Assembly (NCBI GenBank): GCA_021234155.1
Contig: JAJEKV010000028.1
Location: 9,748,134-9,812,133 of the forward strand
Reading direction: 5' to 3'
Source: Isoetes taiwanensis
Taxonomy: Eukaryota; Streptophyta; Lycopodiopsida; Isoetales; Isoetaceae
Length of the DNA stretch: 64,000 bases
The notes below the pieces were generated by a model, which had not been told where the DNA came from, did no database searches, and was given only the letters and a program-made list of their open reading frames with translations. This document shows positions 23,497-33,352 of the stretch, one piece after another (the stretch's first letter is position 1; every line of letters begins with the position of its first letter). A program made the translations under genes and the position numbers.

Positions 23497-23510
23497 CAAA
23501 CGGAATTTTT
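23497..23510. repeat. Left target-site duplication of the LINE
   Basis: CAAACGGAATTTTT here recurs at 24782-24795. The two copies flank the LINE insertion. Confidence 0.85.
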
Positions 23511-24781
23511 TTTTTTGAAGAACTGTGTCATCAATATATTAAAAGAATGGTAATGTTACAAAGCAAGTGAGGAGGAAAGAGAACTGCCCCAAAGAGACAG
23601 CGATACCTCGACACTCCACAATAAACTCACAGAAAAACCGCAACTCTACGGGCTGTACAAACCCGACCATCACCATCTACAACACCTGTGAAGTCCCGCC
23701 AAATGGCAAACTTCCGCTCTACTAATCAGGGAACACCGTAAAGCTTTGAAATAGCTTGTATCCGAGTCGAGGAATCGAGAGGCCGCAGGTCGCTGAATCC
23801 TCCGAAAGATCCACAACCGCCTTCCAAATCAACCACACCAACCAAGCCACGCGACGGATGCAGGTTTGCTGCCGCAAGAGCTGCCAAGCACCGTGATACA
23901 CATGAAGCAAAGAATCGCCGGCTAGTCAATCTCACCGAAACAGAGCCCTAACCCAATCCCGTGCAGCCCGCAAATGGGGGCATAAAACCGCACAATGCTC
24001 CACGGCCTCATGATGAAGGCCACAACAAGGGCGTAGAGGGCTCACACCCGCCTAAACCGACTCACAAGGGCATTCACCACGATCTGGCGCACCACACCGC
24101 CACGAAGCACCCTAAACTTTCGGTGGGGAAGTGAGCTCCATGTCCACGCCCAAACCGAATGCCATCGAGAACCAGGAAGCCGCAGAGACCACTTGCCAAG
24201 GAGAAAGCGGTGTGTCATGAATAGCCGCCACCCGGTAACAAGACCGCACAAAACAAGAAGACACTACATCCGAATGAACCCTCCAAACCTGCACCACCAC
24301 ATCATCCTGATGGAGATAGCTCACCATCGCCTCAGCGAAAAGCGAAGCTCGAAAGAACTCCCACGGCTAGCCGACTATCCCAATACCAATCCTCCAAGGT
24401 GAGCATTGCAGCTCGCCTCCAACGGGCTCGCGCCCGAAAGCATGCACGGTGGCAGCCAAGGGCAAGTGCGCAGGGGGTAGAGGAACCCACAAGAAAGGAG
24501 AAGAGTGGTGATAAACTGAGGCATAATCTAGCTGGAAGAGCACACGCACATGATCGGGAAAGGCCGAAGACCATACAACAGTGTCCAGGGCAACTCCACA
24601 TGCACCGACGGCTTCCCAAAACGCCACACAATGGCGAAAAGACTGCAACAACAGCGCCGCACCAGGAGAAGATGCTCCATCCTGCAGTATGCTCCAAACA
24701 AACTTGGAGACCAACACCTTACTATGCAGTGCCAAATCCAGAATGGCCAAGCCCCCATCCTCCCGGGGGCGGACACACTTC
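23511..24781 (-). mobile_element. 5'-truncated LINE insertion, reverse-transcriptase C-terminus
   Basis: The element runs on the minus strand. Its poly(A) is the T-run at about 23506-23516. Its 5' end, right after the right-hand duplication, reads KCVRPREDGGLAILDL, the conserved region downstream of LINE reverse transcriptase. The continuation (SKFVWSILQDGASSP, then VDMELTSPPKV, and VVDLEGGCGSFGG near the 3' end) is spread over several frames, so it is not functional. The exact target-site duplication gives both boundaries and a length of about 1.27 kb. Confidence 0.87.
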
Positions 24782-24795
24782 CAAACGGAATTTTT
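24782..24795. repeat. Right target-site duplication of the LINE
   Basis: This is a second copy of CAAACGGAATTTTT, matching 23497-23510. Confidence 0.85.
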
Positions 24796-26067
24796 TAGCC
24801 GTGATAAAAAATCCCACGACCTTAGAAAACCAATCTGGAAAAAAAATCTAAAAAGTTTTCCACTTGACGGAAAAACCAAATTTAAACAATAGGATATCCG
24901 AGATTATATCATCATATTAACCAGGGATAGAAAAATAGAACAAGCCCAATACAAGCCGGATCATCTTAAACTTAATCCTTTCATCTTTATGCCATTTATG
25001 GCAAGATCATGAACTTATTGAAAACAAAATCGGATATGAATACGTTAGTTGGGCCCCAAATATCTGTTGACATGTTTATAAATAATGTTCCAAGGGTAGC
25101 GTTCTTGTCCTTCTGCATCTGCTGCTACTGTCAGCTGATCTATAGCCTAAATATAAAAGCCTAAAGCCTTGCTTCATTGGCTTCAGAGCCACACATCTAT
25201 AAACCCGCCAACAAATCCAGGGATTCTTTGCACAAATTTATGCTTCAATAAATTCGAAATGAAATACAGAGGCCTATTGTTTTCGGCCAAGGCACAAAAT
25301 GCAGCTACATCGGCTTCAAACCTCCTTATATTGATCGAAAGATGCAGATCCGACATGTTCTAGGACAGATCTGATAAGTATTTGCAATTGTTAGCCTTTC
25401 AGAGACAAGAATGATCGCATGGCGCCAAGGTCACAGATAAAAGAATTTTTTTTGGCCTTAGCCAATAACTACATATGCTCTACATCGACCTTGAAAGTTC
25501 TCAAGTCCATAGACCACGAAAACTATCAAATTTTGTCCCTTATGAAAATATTGCTTGAAATTTTAAAGGGTCTAAATATGCACCAGTAACATTTTCGTAT
25601 ATTACCAGGTTAAAAAGTTTGTTTGCTCGTATATTATCAGGTTAAAAAGTTTATTTGCACATGTTCTAGTGTCATGAGAGATCTTCAGATCACTATTGTC
25701 CAAGCGATTTTGCTTTAAATAAAAAGGGAATTACTTTTCCTTTTTGAGCATATTCTGTAACACAAAACCATTACATTCCACACTTAAAAATTAAATCCCC
25801 CCTTAAACCCCCTTTGGTTTGGGTGCATATTTCACACGGGGGGTGACTCCAGGCATCGAGAGCTGTTGGATAAGCACATATGCCTTTTATTCCACGACCT
25901 TTCACTTCTGGAACTAGCTTGTGACCAAAGCATGCGGGATATTTGAGCCCATTATAACAGGAACTGCATACCAGAGAATTATAAAGTTCTTTAAACGTTT
26001 ATGGTATTGATAAACACCAAATTACAATAAAAAGAGATCTAATATTAACATACAACAGTTTAGGTCT
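24796..26067. other. No gene seen
   Basis: The sequence is AT-rich. A short imperfect repeat (TCGTATATTACCAGGTTAAA) occurs near 25595 and 25628. The region may hold the 3' flank of the FCP1-like gene. Confidence 0.4.
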
Positions 26068-26685
26068 TTAGTACCTCCAACACTTTTGACTCTTTTCATC
26101 ATACTGATTTCGAAAATGCACAGACCTCTGTACATAAGCAATTACGTTCACTTCTGTTATTAGCTTCTCCAAGTAAGGTACCATAGTCTTCAACATGTAA
26201 TCACCGTCATTTATGTCAGGTATGAAGGACCTTGGTGCGATGTAGGAATCTGCATTATTCTTAAAATTCACGTACCTGTAAGGATCAATCAGCAAAGTTG
26301 TACTCATGCTAAATTCTGGACATTTCTCATAAACCTTTGTCAGTTTTTTGATGTAGCAAGAAGTTCCTCCATTCATTTTCAAAGGATGCACCATCCATTT
26401 GAAAAGAAACTTATCCACTAAGGACTGAGGAATGAAAGACCTCAGGCAGCTAATCACTGAGTGATTGAAAGACCATATACCAACAACAAAGTGTTTGGCG
26501 ACGAAATGCATGAACTGCACTGCCCCTGGCCTGACAGCAAGAACCTCTTTTCTTGATGGAAGAAGTTGGACACCTTCCACCACATCAAGTATTGCTTTAG
26601 CCTTTTTGAAAACCTTGTACAGGAAATCCTCTGGCTCAATAACCAAAAGCTTCTTGCCAACAACACTAGCACTGTGCAGTGACAA
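26068..26685 (-). CDS. FCP1/NIF-like phosphatase-fold exon lacking the catalytic acids
   Basis: This last exon follows a TCTAATAG acceptor and has 205 codons to the stop. The pattern fits the FCP1 homology (HAD-fold) domain: KKLLVIEPEDFLYK, then RPGAVQFMHFVAKHFVVGIWS, a lysine-containing middle, then TTLLIDPYRYVNF and a C-terminal DYMLKTMVPYLEKL. In active members the first motif is DxDx(T/V) and the third has two acidic residues (DD). Here they are EPED and DP, so phosphatase activity is unlikely. The gene may encode a binding-only relative or be decaying, though the frame is fully open. Upstream exons lie beyond the hAT insertion, which would sit in an intron. Symbol left blank because the orthologue is unclear. 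Confidence 0.65.
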   Translation of the reverse strand: MSLHSASVVGKKLLVIEPEDFLYKVFKKAKAILDVVEGVQLLPSRKEVLAVRPGAVQFMHFVAKHFVVGIWSFNHSVISCLRSFIPQSLVDKFLFKWMVHPLKMNGGTSCYIKKLTKVYEKCPEFSMSTTLLIDPYRYVNFKNNADSYIAPRSFIPDINDGDYMLKTMVPYLEKLITEVNVIAYVQRSVHFRNQYDEKSQKCWRY

Positions 26686-26786
26686 CTATTAGAGAAATTA
26701 TATCAGTACAACAGGCGGAAAGAAACACACTAGAATCACCTTAGTTTCTTAGTACTACACAACCAACAATGTTTGTATGAGGAAAT

Positions 26787-26794
26787 AAGGGCTC
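26787..26794. repeat. Left 8 bp target-site duplication of the hAT element
   Basis: AAGGGCTC matches AAGGACTC at 27923-27930 with one transition. Confidence 0.7.
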
Positions 26795-27922
26795 CAGAGA
26801 TAGGTTCAATACTGTATACGTTTTATACTCAATACGTATTATTCAAATAATATGGCACTAATTTGAAGTATAATACGTCAAAAATAGGGCAAAAAAAATT
26901 TCCGGCGTCGGAAATTTTTCCCGTAAGCGAAACCTTTAGTTTCGCTTACGCGAAACTTAAATTTTCGCGTAAGCAATGACACCCACCCTCGGCATGGCAC
27001 AATTCAATGTGGCACACCAGGCGAGGATCACCCTTACGCGAAACTTTTTTTTTTTTTTTTTGTTATATATATATATTTTCGCGTAAGTGAAACCTTCAGT
27101 TTTGCTTATGCGAAAACAGTTTCGCGTAAGCGAAACTGAAGATTTCGCTTACGCAAAAATAAATTTTTTTTTTTTTTTTATTTTCACAGAAAGTTTAAAT
27201 AACAGATTTCGCTTTACGCGATCTTTCAGAAAGCAGTAGTTTAAACCGAAGGGTTTTACAACGAAAAAAAAAACCGCTTATGAGAGGTCAAGCATCGATG
27301 ATCAATTCTCCCATTTCAGAGACATGTTCTATCACCATAAGGCCTTGCAAGATGCTCACGGAGAGGCGTTGATCCTTTTCTCTGAAACAGCCCCTCTTTG
27401 GTTTTTTGCTTTCCCACCCGAATGGAATGACATTGGTTGGCAGGTGGATCCAGTGGCTTCGGATTTGGTGATCATTGACGAGGAGGAGACTGATTCAGAC
27501 CTTGATTTTATAGTTCCAGATCCTCCACTCTGAAATCGACCGAATTACTGCTGCAGCTGGGTTTCTCTATGTACAAAGGCTTCTGATCCAATTTTGATGT
27601 TATACATATGCGTGCTAAAGGCACAATTTTGAGAGCCTATATGGTTCCCATATTTTCTGATGTAACTACTTGATGAGTAATATAAATCTTCCTTTTCTCC
27701 AAAAAAAAAAAAAAAAAATCGATTTTTTTTTTTAATTTCGCGTAAGCGAAACTGAAGGTTTCGCTTACGCGAAAATATTAAAAAAAAATAAATTTAATTT
27801 TCGCGTAAGAAATTAATTTTCGTAGGTTAAAAATACGAAAATACGTATTTAACCTAAAAATACGTATTTTTGGACTTTATACGTCTGGAAAAATAATTTC
27901 GTACGTATAGAACCTATCCCTG
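26795..27922. mobile_element. hAT-type non-autonomous element, 1,128 bp
   Basis: The left end is CAGAGATAGGTTC. The right end, read on the minus strand, is CAGGGATAGGTTC. The 8 bp flanks AAGGGCTC (26787-26794) and AAGGACTC (27923-27930) match at 7 of 8, as expected for hAT target duplications. Subterminal DNA on both sides is rich in ACGTATT-type motifs. The interior carries repeated inverted TTTCGCGTAAGCGAAAC motifs (about 26925-26970, 27075-27160 and 27735-27775). No transposase is present. A poly(A)-tailed insertion is nested inside. The element lies between exons of the minus-strand FCP1-like gene. Confidence 0.78.
27255..27718 (+). mobile_element. Poly(A)-tailed insertion nested in the hAT element
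   Basis: A frame open from about 27262 reads AYERSSIDDQFSHFRDMF and continues to an acidic end (IDEEETDSDLDFIVPDPPL) with stop TGA at 27531-27533. About 170 bp of 3' untranslated sequence and an A-run at 27701-27718 follow. The structure fits a 5'-truncated retrocopy or a LINE end. The family is not recognised, and no target-site duplication was identified because the flanks are A- and T-runs. Confidence 0.55.
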
Positions 27923-27945
27923 AAGGACTCATACTCATCTTCTTT

Positions 27946-28237
27946 CTAAATCTTAGCTGTAACACTTTTCTTCGTTTTAACCACAAATGACTGCCAGTTA
28001 ATCTTTTGTCCTCTTACATGCAAAGTGAATGCCCGTGCAAAAAACTTCCCAATCTCTCCAACACAAACATCACTTCTTTGGTAACATCTTCTGTAGATGT
28101 TCATAAACTGATCCACAAATAGTGGATTCATTCGACTAGACTTATAAATTTGCTTGGTACCCACCATTTTTACACAGCCAAATATTTTGCTTCTCATCTT
28201 CGGCCACATCTGCCTTTCTTACATCTGAAGAGGTCAT
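27946..28237 (-). CDS. Candidate upstream exon(s) of the FCP1-like gene
   Basis: Two overlapping readings are possible. From ATG 28237 the frame MTSSDVRKADVAEDEKQN runs 30 codons and could splice at AAAATG/GTGGGT. From ATG 28209, after an AAAGGCAG that could be an acceptor, a frame of 87 codons includes FVDQFMNIYRRCYQRSDV and GEIGKFFARAFTLHVRG. Both look protein-like. They lie directly upstream of the hAT element, which separates them from the FCP1-domain exon. Linkage to that exon is inferred from strand and order only. Confidence 0.4.
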
Positions 28238-28239
28238 GC

Positions 28240-29110
28240 CCTCAAAAGGCAAACATCCTCCTTGCTTCCTCTTCGTCTATGGTCACTTTAGATTGAGTTT
28301 TCTTTGTTGCCATTCTATCCCTGCACCAGCTTTGAAATTATATATCAGTGGAAGTTCTTCATTGTGTCTGCAAAAAACTAAAACAATCCAAATCATAGCA
28401 CTAAGTATCCTGAATAGTACTAACTTTAAGAGCTTAGCAATGAACTGCTACTTTTTCCAAATAATTATTAATTGTCATCAACACCAATTAACTTGAGCCT
28501 ATTGTCTGCAAAATAGCAAATGATTAGCATGTCATGCTAAATAGCAGCTAACTCTTTCTAACTTAGCACTGAACTTCATCTTCTTAGCAACTGCCGCTAA
28601 TAACAATTTGAGCCTGCAAGTGTAGCACAAAATTTACGTTGTTAATGTAACCTGCTACTTAGCAAATGTTGCCTGCAAACATAGAACGAAATCACTAAGT
28701 AACTCGTACACAACACATACTAACTAGTAAGTACTGCCTGCGGAACATAGTACCAATATAACCTGTTAGCATAATTTGCTAACTGATTGTCTGCAAACAT
28801 AGTACTAAATGCATAACTCGTTAGCATCAACTACTAAACCTGCACGACCAAATATTATTGCACTGTACTTTCCGCTAATGCCAAGCCCAAAAAATTCTAG
28901 CTTGAAATATCACACTAAGAAAGGGATGAATCAAAGCAAGATGGAATGCAATCCTCTACACCTGCTACATTAACCTTTGTCCTCAATATAGAAGCATGAA
29001 ATATAATAGAATGAAACCATTTCCACATTATTTACCATTCCCAAAGATTTGTCAACAAAGATTAGATGCTTACCACTAGAACAACTTTTCTTGAGTCTGA
29101 GAAATCGTTC
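28240..29110. other. Non-coding, with weak repeats of CTGCAAACATAG
   Basis: Between 28590 and 28830 the phrases CTGCAAACATAGTACTAAA and related forms recur at irregular spacing, mixed with TTAGCA and TAACTCG words. No gene was found. Confidence 0.4.
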
Positions 29111-29114
29111 AGAT

Positions 29115-29440
29115 GAGCAATTTGATCCGAGCTCTTTACCAAGTAGGGTAATGGGATCTCGATTGACTGGCAATCGATTGTTTAGAATGGTACAAATAAC
29201 CGAATTCGATAATTACTGCTATGGAAGCAGCACAGTCACAACAATTTAATCCGGCCAGTTAACCAAGCAGGGAAATGGGATCTCAATTGGGGCTTTTGTT
29301 GAATCTAATGACTGGCAATTGATTGTTTAGAATGGTACAAATAACGGATTTTGATAATTACTGTTGTAGGAGCAGTATAGTCACAGCAATTTGATCCGGC
29401 CAGTTAACCAAGCAGAGTACGAGGATCTTGATGGGGAGTA
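29115..29440. repeat. Tandem repeat, about 134 bp period, 2.2 copies
   Basis: The CCAAG anchor occurs at 29139, 29273 and 29408. Each unit holds AATGGGATCTC, GACTGGCAAT, TGTTTAGAATGGTACAAATA and an AATTTGATCC block. Confidence 0.85.
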
Positions 29441-30417
29441 GCCATGAATCTGAATCCGATCCAAGAAACTCCAAGAAAGAAGGAAAGGAAGAAGGGTTCG
29501 ACGGTTTAGGATCCCATGAGCGGGATTTAGTGCTAAAATAAAATTTAAAAATTCAGTTACACCCCGTTAATTAGCGCTATTATTTAGGGCTAAAAATGGC
29601 ATCATCTATGCCACCCGTAGCATGCGAGTACCCCATAACTTAACGGTAAGTGTGAACCTACCTTATGTAACTAAAGAAGTTCCTCTTTCTGTAATCTGTT
29701 TTCGAGTTCATCGGACTTGTCTTAAAAAGAATGTCGATTAATTGTGATTGTTGATCTATACTGTAAAGGCATTTGGTTGCTTGAATCTGCATCCAATTAT
29801 TTGTAGCATAAAACAAATTGATTGATTTGAGTTCGAAGGTATTCGGGGCATGGATGTTAAGTATTGAGTCAGTATACAACCTAGCTGGATGCATGACATG
29901 TCACTACGAGTCATGTCCTAACTACAGAGTCCATCTTGTGGATGCATGTTCCTTTTGTTATCATTCTTCACTTATCAATACCACATGCTTACTTTCCACA
30001 GATTGTTGTTCTTGTATCTTCCATGTTTAGATGGTGCTAAAGCAGACGAATGGGCAATAAAAGAAAGCAATAGCGAAAGCAAGAAATTAGGGTTCATCTT
30101 GCATTGTTGAGAGAACCAAATGAGCAGTAGAAGAAAGCGACATCCAAGGCAGGAGAACAGTGAAGGCAAGAGATTAGGGTTCATCTTACATTGTTGAAAG
30201 TGAATAAAAGAGTGATTCAAAGAAGGTTACATAGTAGACAATCATATAAAGCAACCTCTCCAAGGAGAAGTGAAGTCGCATTTAATTAAAGTGGATCAAA
30301 TCTCAAAATTTGGGACTCAGACTGAAAATGGGACTCATGCAAAAAAAAAAAGTAAGTTGCCATTGAATCATTATTAGATTTTTCCTTGATAAAATAAGAA
30401 TAAATCCGAGAAAATAA
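29441..30417. other. No gene seen
   Basis: The sequence is mixed. AGATTAGGGTTCATCTT and AAATTAGGGTTCATCTT (about 30084 and 30171) form a loose duplication with GAAAGCAA and GAAGGCAA upstream. Confidence 0.4.
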
Positions 30418-30722
30418 AGGGGGGTGGTGGAGAAAGAAGAGTAGGAAGGAAGGGGAGACAGGGAGGGAGGGAGGGAGGGGAGGGAGGGAGGGAGGGGAAA
30501 GGCAAAGGAGCACGAGGAGGGAAAAAGGGCAAAGGGGAGGGGCCGAGCAAATGGGGAGGGGAGGGGAAGGGGAGGAAGGGAAGGGCAAAGGGGAGGGGAG
30601 GAGCAAGGTCTCTTGGGGAAGGGGAGGAGGGGGAAGGGCAAAGGGGAGGGGCAGGGCATGGGGAAGAGGAGGAGGGGCAAAGGGGGAGAGCAATGGGGCA
30701 AAAGGGGAGGAAGGGGGGTTCC
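30418..30722. repeat. G-rich polypurine tract with G-quadruplex potential
   Basis: About 300 bp of almost uninterrupted A/G on the plus strand contains many GGGAGGGAGGGAGGG runs (around 30463-30500). It can form G-quadruplexes on the plus strand and triplex DNA overall. The Pro/Leu/Ser-rich minus-strand ORFs over it are composition artefacts. Confidence 0.85.
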
Positions 30723-30771
30723 ATGGCGAAACAACTATTCGAAAAACTAAAAAGATTAAGTAGATAACTTA

Positions 30772-30834
30772 AATAATATAATTAATTAATTAATTAAACA
30801 ATAAATAATTAATTAATTAAATAATTAATTAGAA
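30772..30834. repeat. AATT/TTAA low-complexity run
   Basis: The run consists of TTAATTAATTAATTAA and variants, upstream of the dirigent gene. Confidence 0.8.
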
Positions 30835-31103
30835 TGGTGAGTTTTTTCTCGCCTCACGAGGCAAGAATGGGCAGGATTGAGGATTCCTCCCTTCTGTGCT
30901 CCCAAAATCTTCATTATCCTATCCCATTACATAGAATAAACCTTTGACCCGTTTGGGTGGAGCTGTAGAGCCGAAATGGCATCAAAATGCTGCATCCAGA
31001 GGTGACCAACCTCCTTGTCAGAGCCTTGGAAAGCGAGGACAAAGGGAATTTGAGAGAGAAGCAATTGGGTTGAAGCAATCTGCGAGTTAAGGAAGCCAAA
31101 AGG

Positions 31104-31511
31104 ATGAAGGGAGGGGTGGAGATGGCGATGGCGGTAGGGATGCTGATGCTAAGCTCAGTATGCAGGGGCTATAGAGGATACAAGGTTATGAAGATGGGGT
31201 TGTATCTGCATGATAAAATTACAACCCCGAACGCCACAGGCGTGAAAGTAGCAGGCCCAAATGGAGACACCACCACAACCCAGTTCGGATCTCTGTTCGT
31301 GATCGACATCATAACTGCAGGTCTTTCCAACACATCCACCCAGCTGGGCCGAGCCAAGGGCACCTTCATGGTCGCCTCCGTTGATTCGGCTCGTGCCTTC
31401 CTCGCCTTCAGCGCCATTTTGCAAACTGCCTCCTACAATGGTACCCTCGCTTTCCAAGGCTCTGACAAGGAGGTTGGTCCTCAGTCTCTCAGTTCTGTGA
31501 GGAAAAACTAA
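31104..31511 (+). CDS. Dirigent-family protein, C-terminally truncated
   Basis: Dirigent proteins act in the apoplast, steering stereoselective coupling of phenolic radicals to lignans and related products. The N-terminus (MAMAVGMLMLSSVCRG) can serve as a signal peptide; an in-frame ATG also lies six codons downstream at 31122. The family pattern follows: GLYLHDKITTPNATGVKVAG, FGSLFVIDIITAG, QLGRAKGTFMVASVDS and FLAFSAILQTASYNGTLAF. The usual ending, with a VVGGTG...F..A.GYA-type block, is missing. Instead the ORF ends after QSLSSVRKN, within a local duplication of CTCTGTGAGGAAAAAC (31480-31545), so the C-terminus seems to have been lost by rearrangement. Length is 135 codons; typical members have about 180-190. 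The ORF has no stop or frameshift and may be transcribed, but the beta-barrel would be incomplete. Confidence 0.8.
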   Translation: MKGGVEMAMAVGMLMLSSVCRGYRGYKVMKMGLYLHDKITTPNATGVKVAGPNGDTTTTQFGSLFVIDIITAGLSNTSTQLGRAKGTFMVASVDSARAFLAFSAILQTASYNGTLAFQGSDKEVGPQSLSSVRKN

Positions 31512-31545
31512 GAACTCATAACTCTGTGAGGAAAAACACAGAACT
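31480..31545. repeat. Short duplication at the end of the dirigent ORF
   Basis: TCTGTGAGGAAAAAC followed by AGAACTC occurs at about 31494 and 31524. The first copy contains the stop codon of the dirigent ORF. Confidence 0.75.
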
Positions 31546-31765
31546 CAGCAAATGATTTGGGTGCAAATGGGCTCTTCTTACAGCCGACGACTTCAACATG
31601 AAGGCAAACCCGTCAGCCCTGTGAGCATCTTGGAAATCCGGCATCTTGGATTTGTCTGCCTTTCCTCTGCCATTTTGCCATTCTGTCTATTAATAAAAAC
31701 TCAAAGGCTACATACCAGAAGAAACTGGAGGAGTAGCGAGGCCGGCCTGCAGATGATAGGCAGTC
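31546..31765. other. No gene seen
   Basis: This is spacer between the dirigent ORF and the next repeat block. The short ORF at 31552-31791 has no recognised features. Confidence 0.35.
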
Positions 31766-32120
31766 GGAATGCCGCCATGATTCAACCATAGCCAAGAAAT
31801 GGAGGTATTGCAAGTGATAGGCGGCCGGGATGCCGCCATGGTCTGACTATAGCCAAGAAAAGGAGGTATTGCAAGATTCAACGGGCAAAGCATCGAGATG
31901 CCAAGAAAAGGAGGTATTGCAAGATTCAAAGGGCGGCCGAGATGCAAGATTCGAAGGGCAAAGCGCCGGGATGCCGCCATGGTCCGACCATAGCCAAGAA
32001 AAGAAGGTATTGCAGGTGATGCGTTCTTCTGCTTGATGTCTTCTTGACGATCCATTCTTCTGCTTGATGTCTTCTTGACGATTCTAGGGTACTAATCTAT
32101 GGTTCTTCTGCTTGAAGCCT
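31766..32120. repeat. Compound short repeats (GATGCCGCCATGGTC and TTCTTCTGCTTGATGTC)
   Basis: GATGCCGCCATG with a following ATAGCCAAGAAAAGGAGG and TATTGCAAG occurs near 31770, 31827 and 31967, with a shortened copy at 31897. Then TTCTTCTGCTTGATGTCTTC occurs near 32024 and 32055, with a diverged third copy at 32103. Confidence 0.75.
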
Positions 32121-32320
32121 TCTGGAGGATTATGTAGATTTCCAGGTTTTCCCTGCTCTGCATCCACACCAAGACTCCGAATCACGTGGAATCACTTCGG
32201 GAATCAATTTGGTCGGAGCTATGGCTATGGCAAATTATGGCAGCTTCTTCCAATGGTACAACGGTATCTCCGGCTCAAAGGAGTGTGTACCAAATTTTAA
32301 AATTTAAAAATGGGTGGGGA

Positions 32321-32510
32321 AATAGAATAGAATATAATAGTTTTTTTAACGTCCACGGAGACCAATAGGTCATGGGACCCATACAATGGGCTAGTACAAT
32401 CATTACTACTAGGATTAAAAAACCCCTGCCTCGAAAGGTTTTCTAGGGAAAAACCTTTGCAGTAATGATGATACTAGACAAGCTTAGATAATGACTACTG
32501 AGGGAAAAAA
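32321..32510 (-). mobile_element. LINE 3' end fragment, (ATTCT)n-tailed family
   Basis: The AATAG repeats at 32321-32340 are the tail on the minus strand. The conserved end block follows: TCCACGGAGACCAAT, ATGGGACCC, then the hairpin AAAAAACCCCTGCC...GGTTTT. The part up to 32510 matches 40996-41163 closely. No coding part is present. Confidence 0.75.
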
Positions 32511-33117
32511 AGTGGGGTATAGAAATAACATTGGAAAAAAATAAAAAAATATCATATATGGGGGGATATTTGAAAAATAAGAATGTCCGACATAATATTT
32601 GGTGTTGAAATCAGTAATGATAGGCTACAGAGATATTAATTTTAAATTTTAATGTTTTAGACCTTGAAAGAAGATTGTTTAAAATAAAATTAGAAGCTTC
32701 CTTAGCAATACCTTCTTGTCATCTAAAACATAGTTGATGTATGCTTCTTTGTTGTAGACTCCATAGGATCATTCTTGGGGTATGTTCTATGGGCACAACC
32801 TAGACTGAGGAGATTTCCTAGGAATGCCTTCAGTTTTTTAAAGGATGTGGCCAACGATCTATTTGTCTAGGGATGACATAAGAAACAATGGCACCACCCC
32901 AAATGTACCAAATCCTTCCCCCGCATTCCCCCCCTCCCCCTCCCCCCTTCCAAATTTCAATTTTTAATCATGGATAGAGAAGCTCCATGGAGTATGGAGT
33001 GCACTTAAGAAAGGGGTATGAGATAAGTTGAAAAACTTATAAATGATTAAAATCTTAATGTAATTTTTTCTCTCTTAGAACTGCATTTTTCGCTCTTAGA
33101 TGCTTTTCTCGACTCGA
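32511..33117. other. No gene seen
   Basis: The sequence is AT-rich, with a C-run block (CCCCCGCATTCCCCCCCTCC) near 32920-32948. Confidence 0.4.
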
Positions 33118-33352
33118 CCTGCATTTTTCAGTCTGACCTGCCTTTCTCGACTCGCGAGTCGAGGAAGACCCTCAACGCTGCATTTTTCCCTCTAACCTGC
33201 CTTTCTCGACTCGTGAGTCGAAGGCTCTAGACCTGCAGTTCCCAAAAATAGCCTTCAGAACTGTGTTTTTTTGAATGAGCCACCTTTCTCGACTCGCGAG
33301 TCGAGAAAGGCAGGTTAGAGGGAAAAATGCAGTGCTGAGGGTCTTTCTCGAC
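33118..33352. repeat. Inverted repeat with perfect 18 bp palindromes
   Basis: CTCGACTCGCGAGTCGAG, its own reverse complement, occurs at 33146-33163 and 33288-33305, with a decayed copy near 33207. Arms of 47 bp (33166-33212 and 33297-33343) are inverted copies with about two mismatches, so the segment can fold into a long hairpin with a loop of about 84 nt. Confidence 0.85.

Noticed and set aside
24399-24892. Plus-strand ORFs of 82-150 codons
   Set aside because: They are shadows of the minus-strand LINE coding region with PREDGGLAILDL.
30286-30734. Pro/Leu/Ser-rich minus-strand ORFs of 116-143 codons
   Set aside because: They are translations of the G/A low-complexity tract, open in three frames at once.
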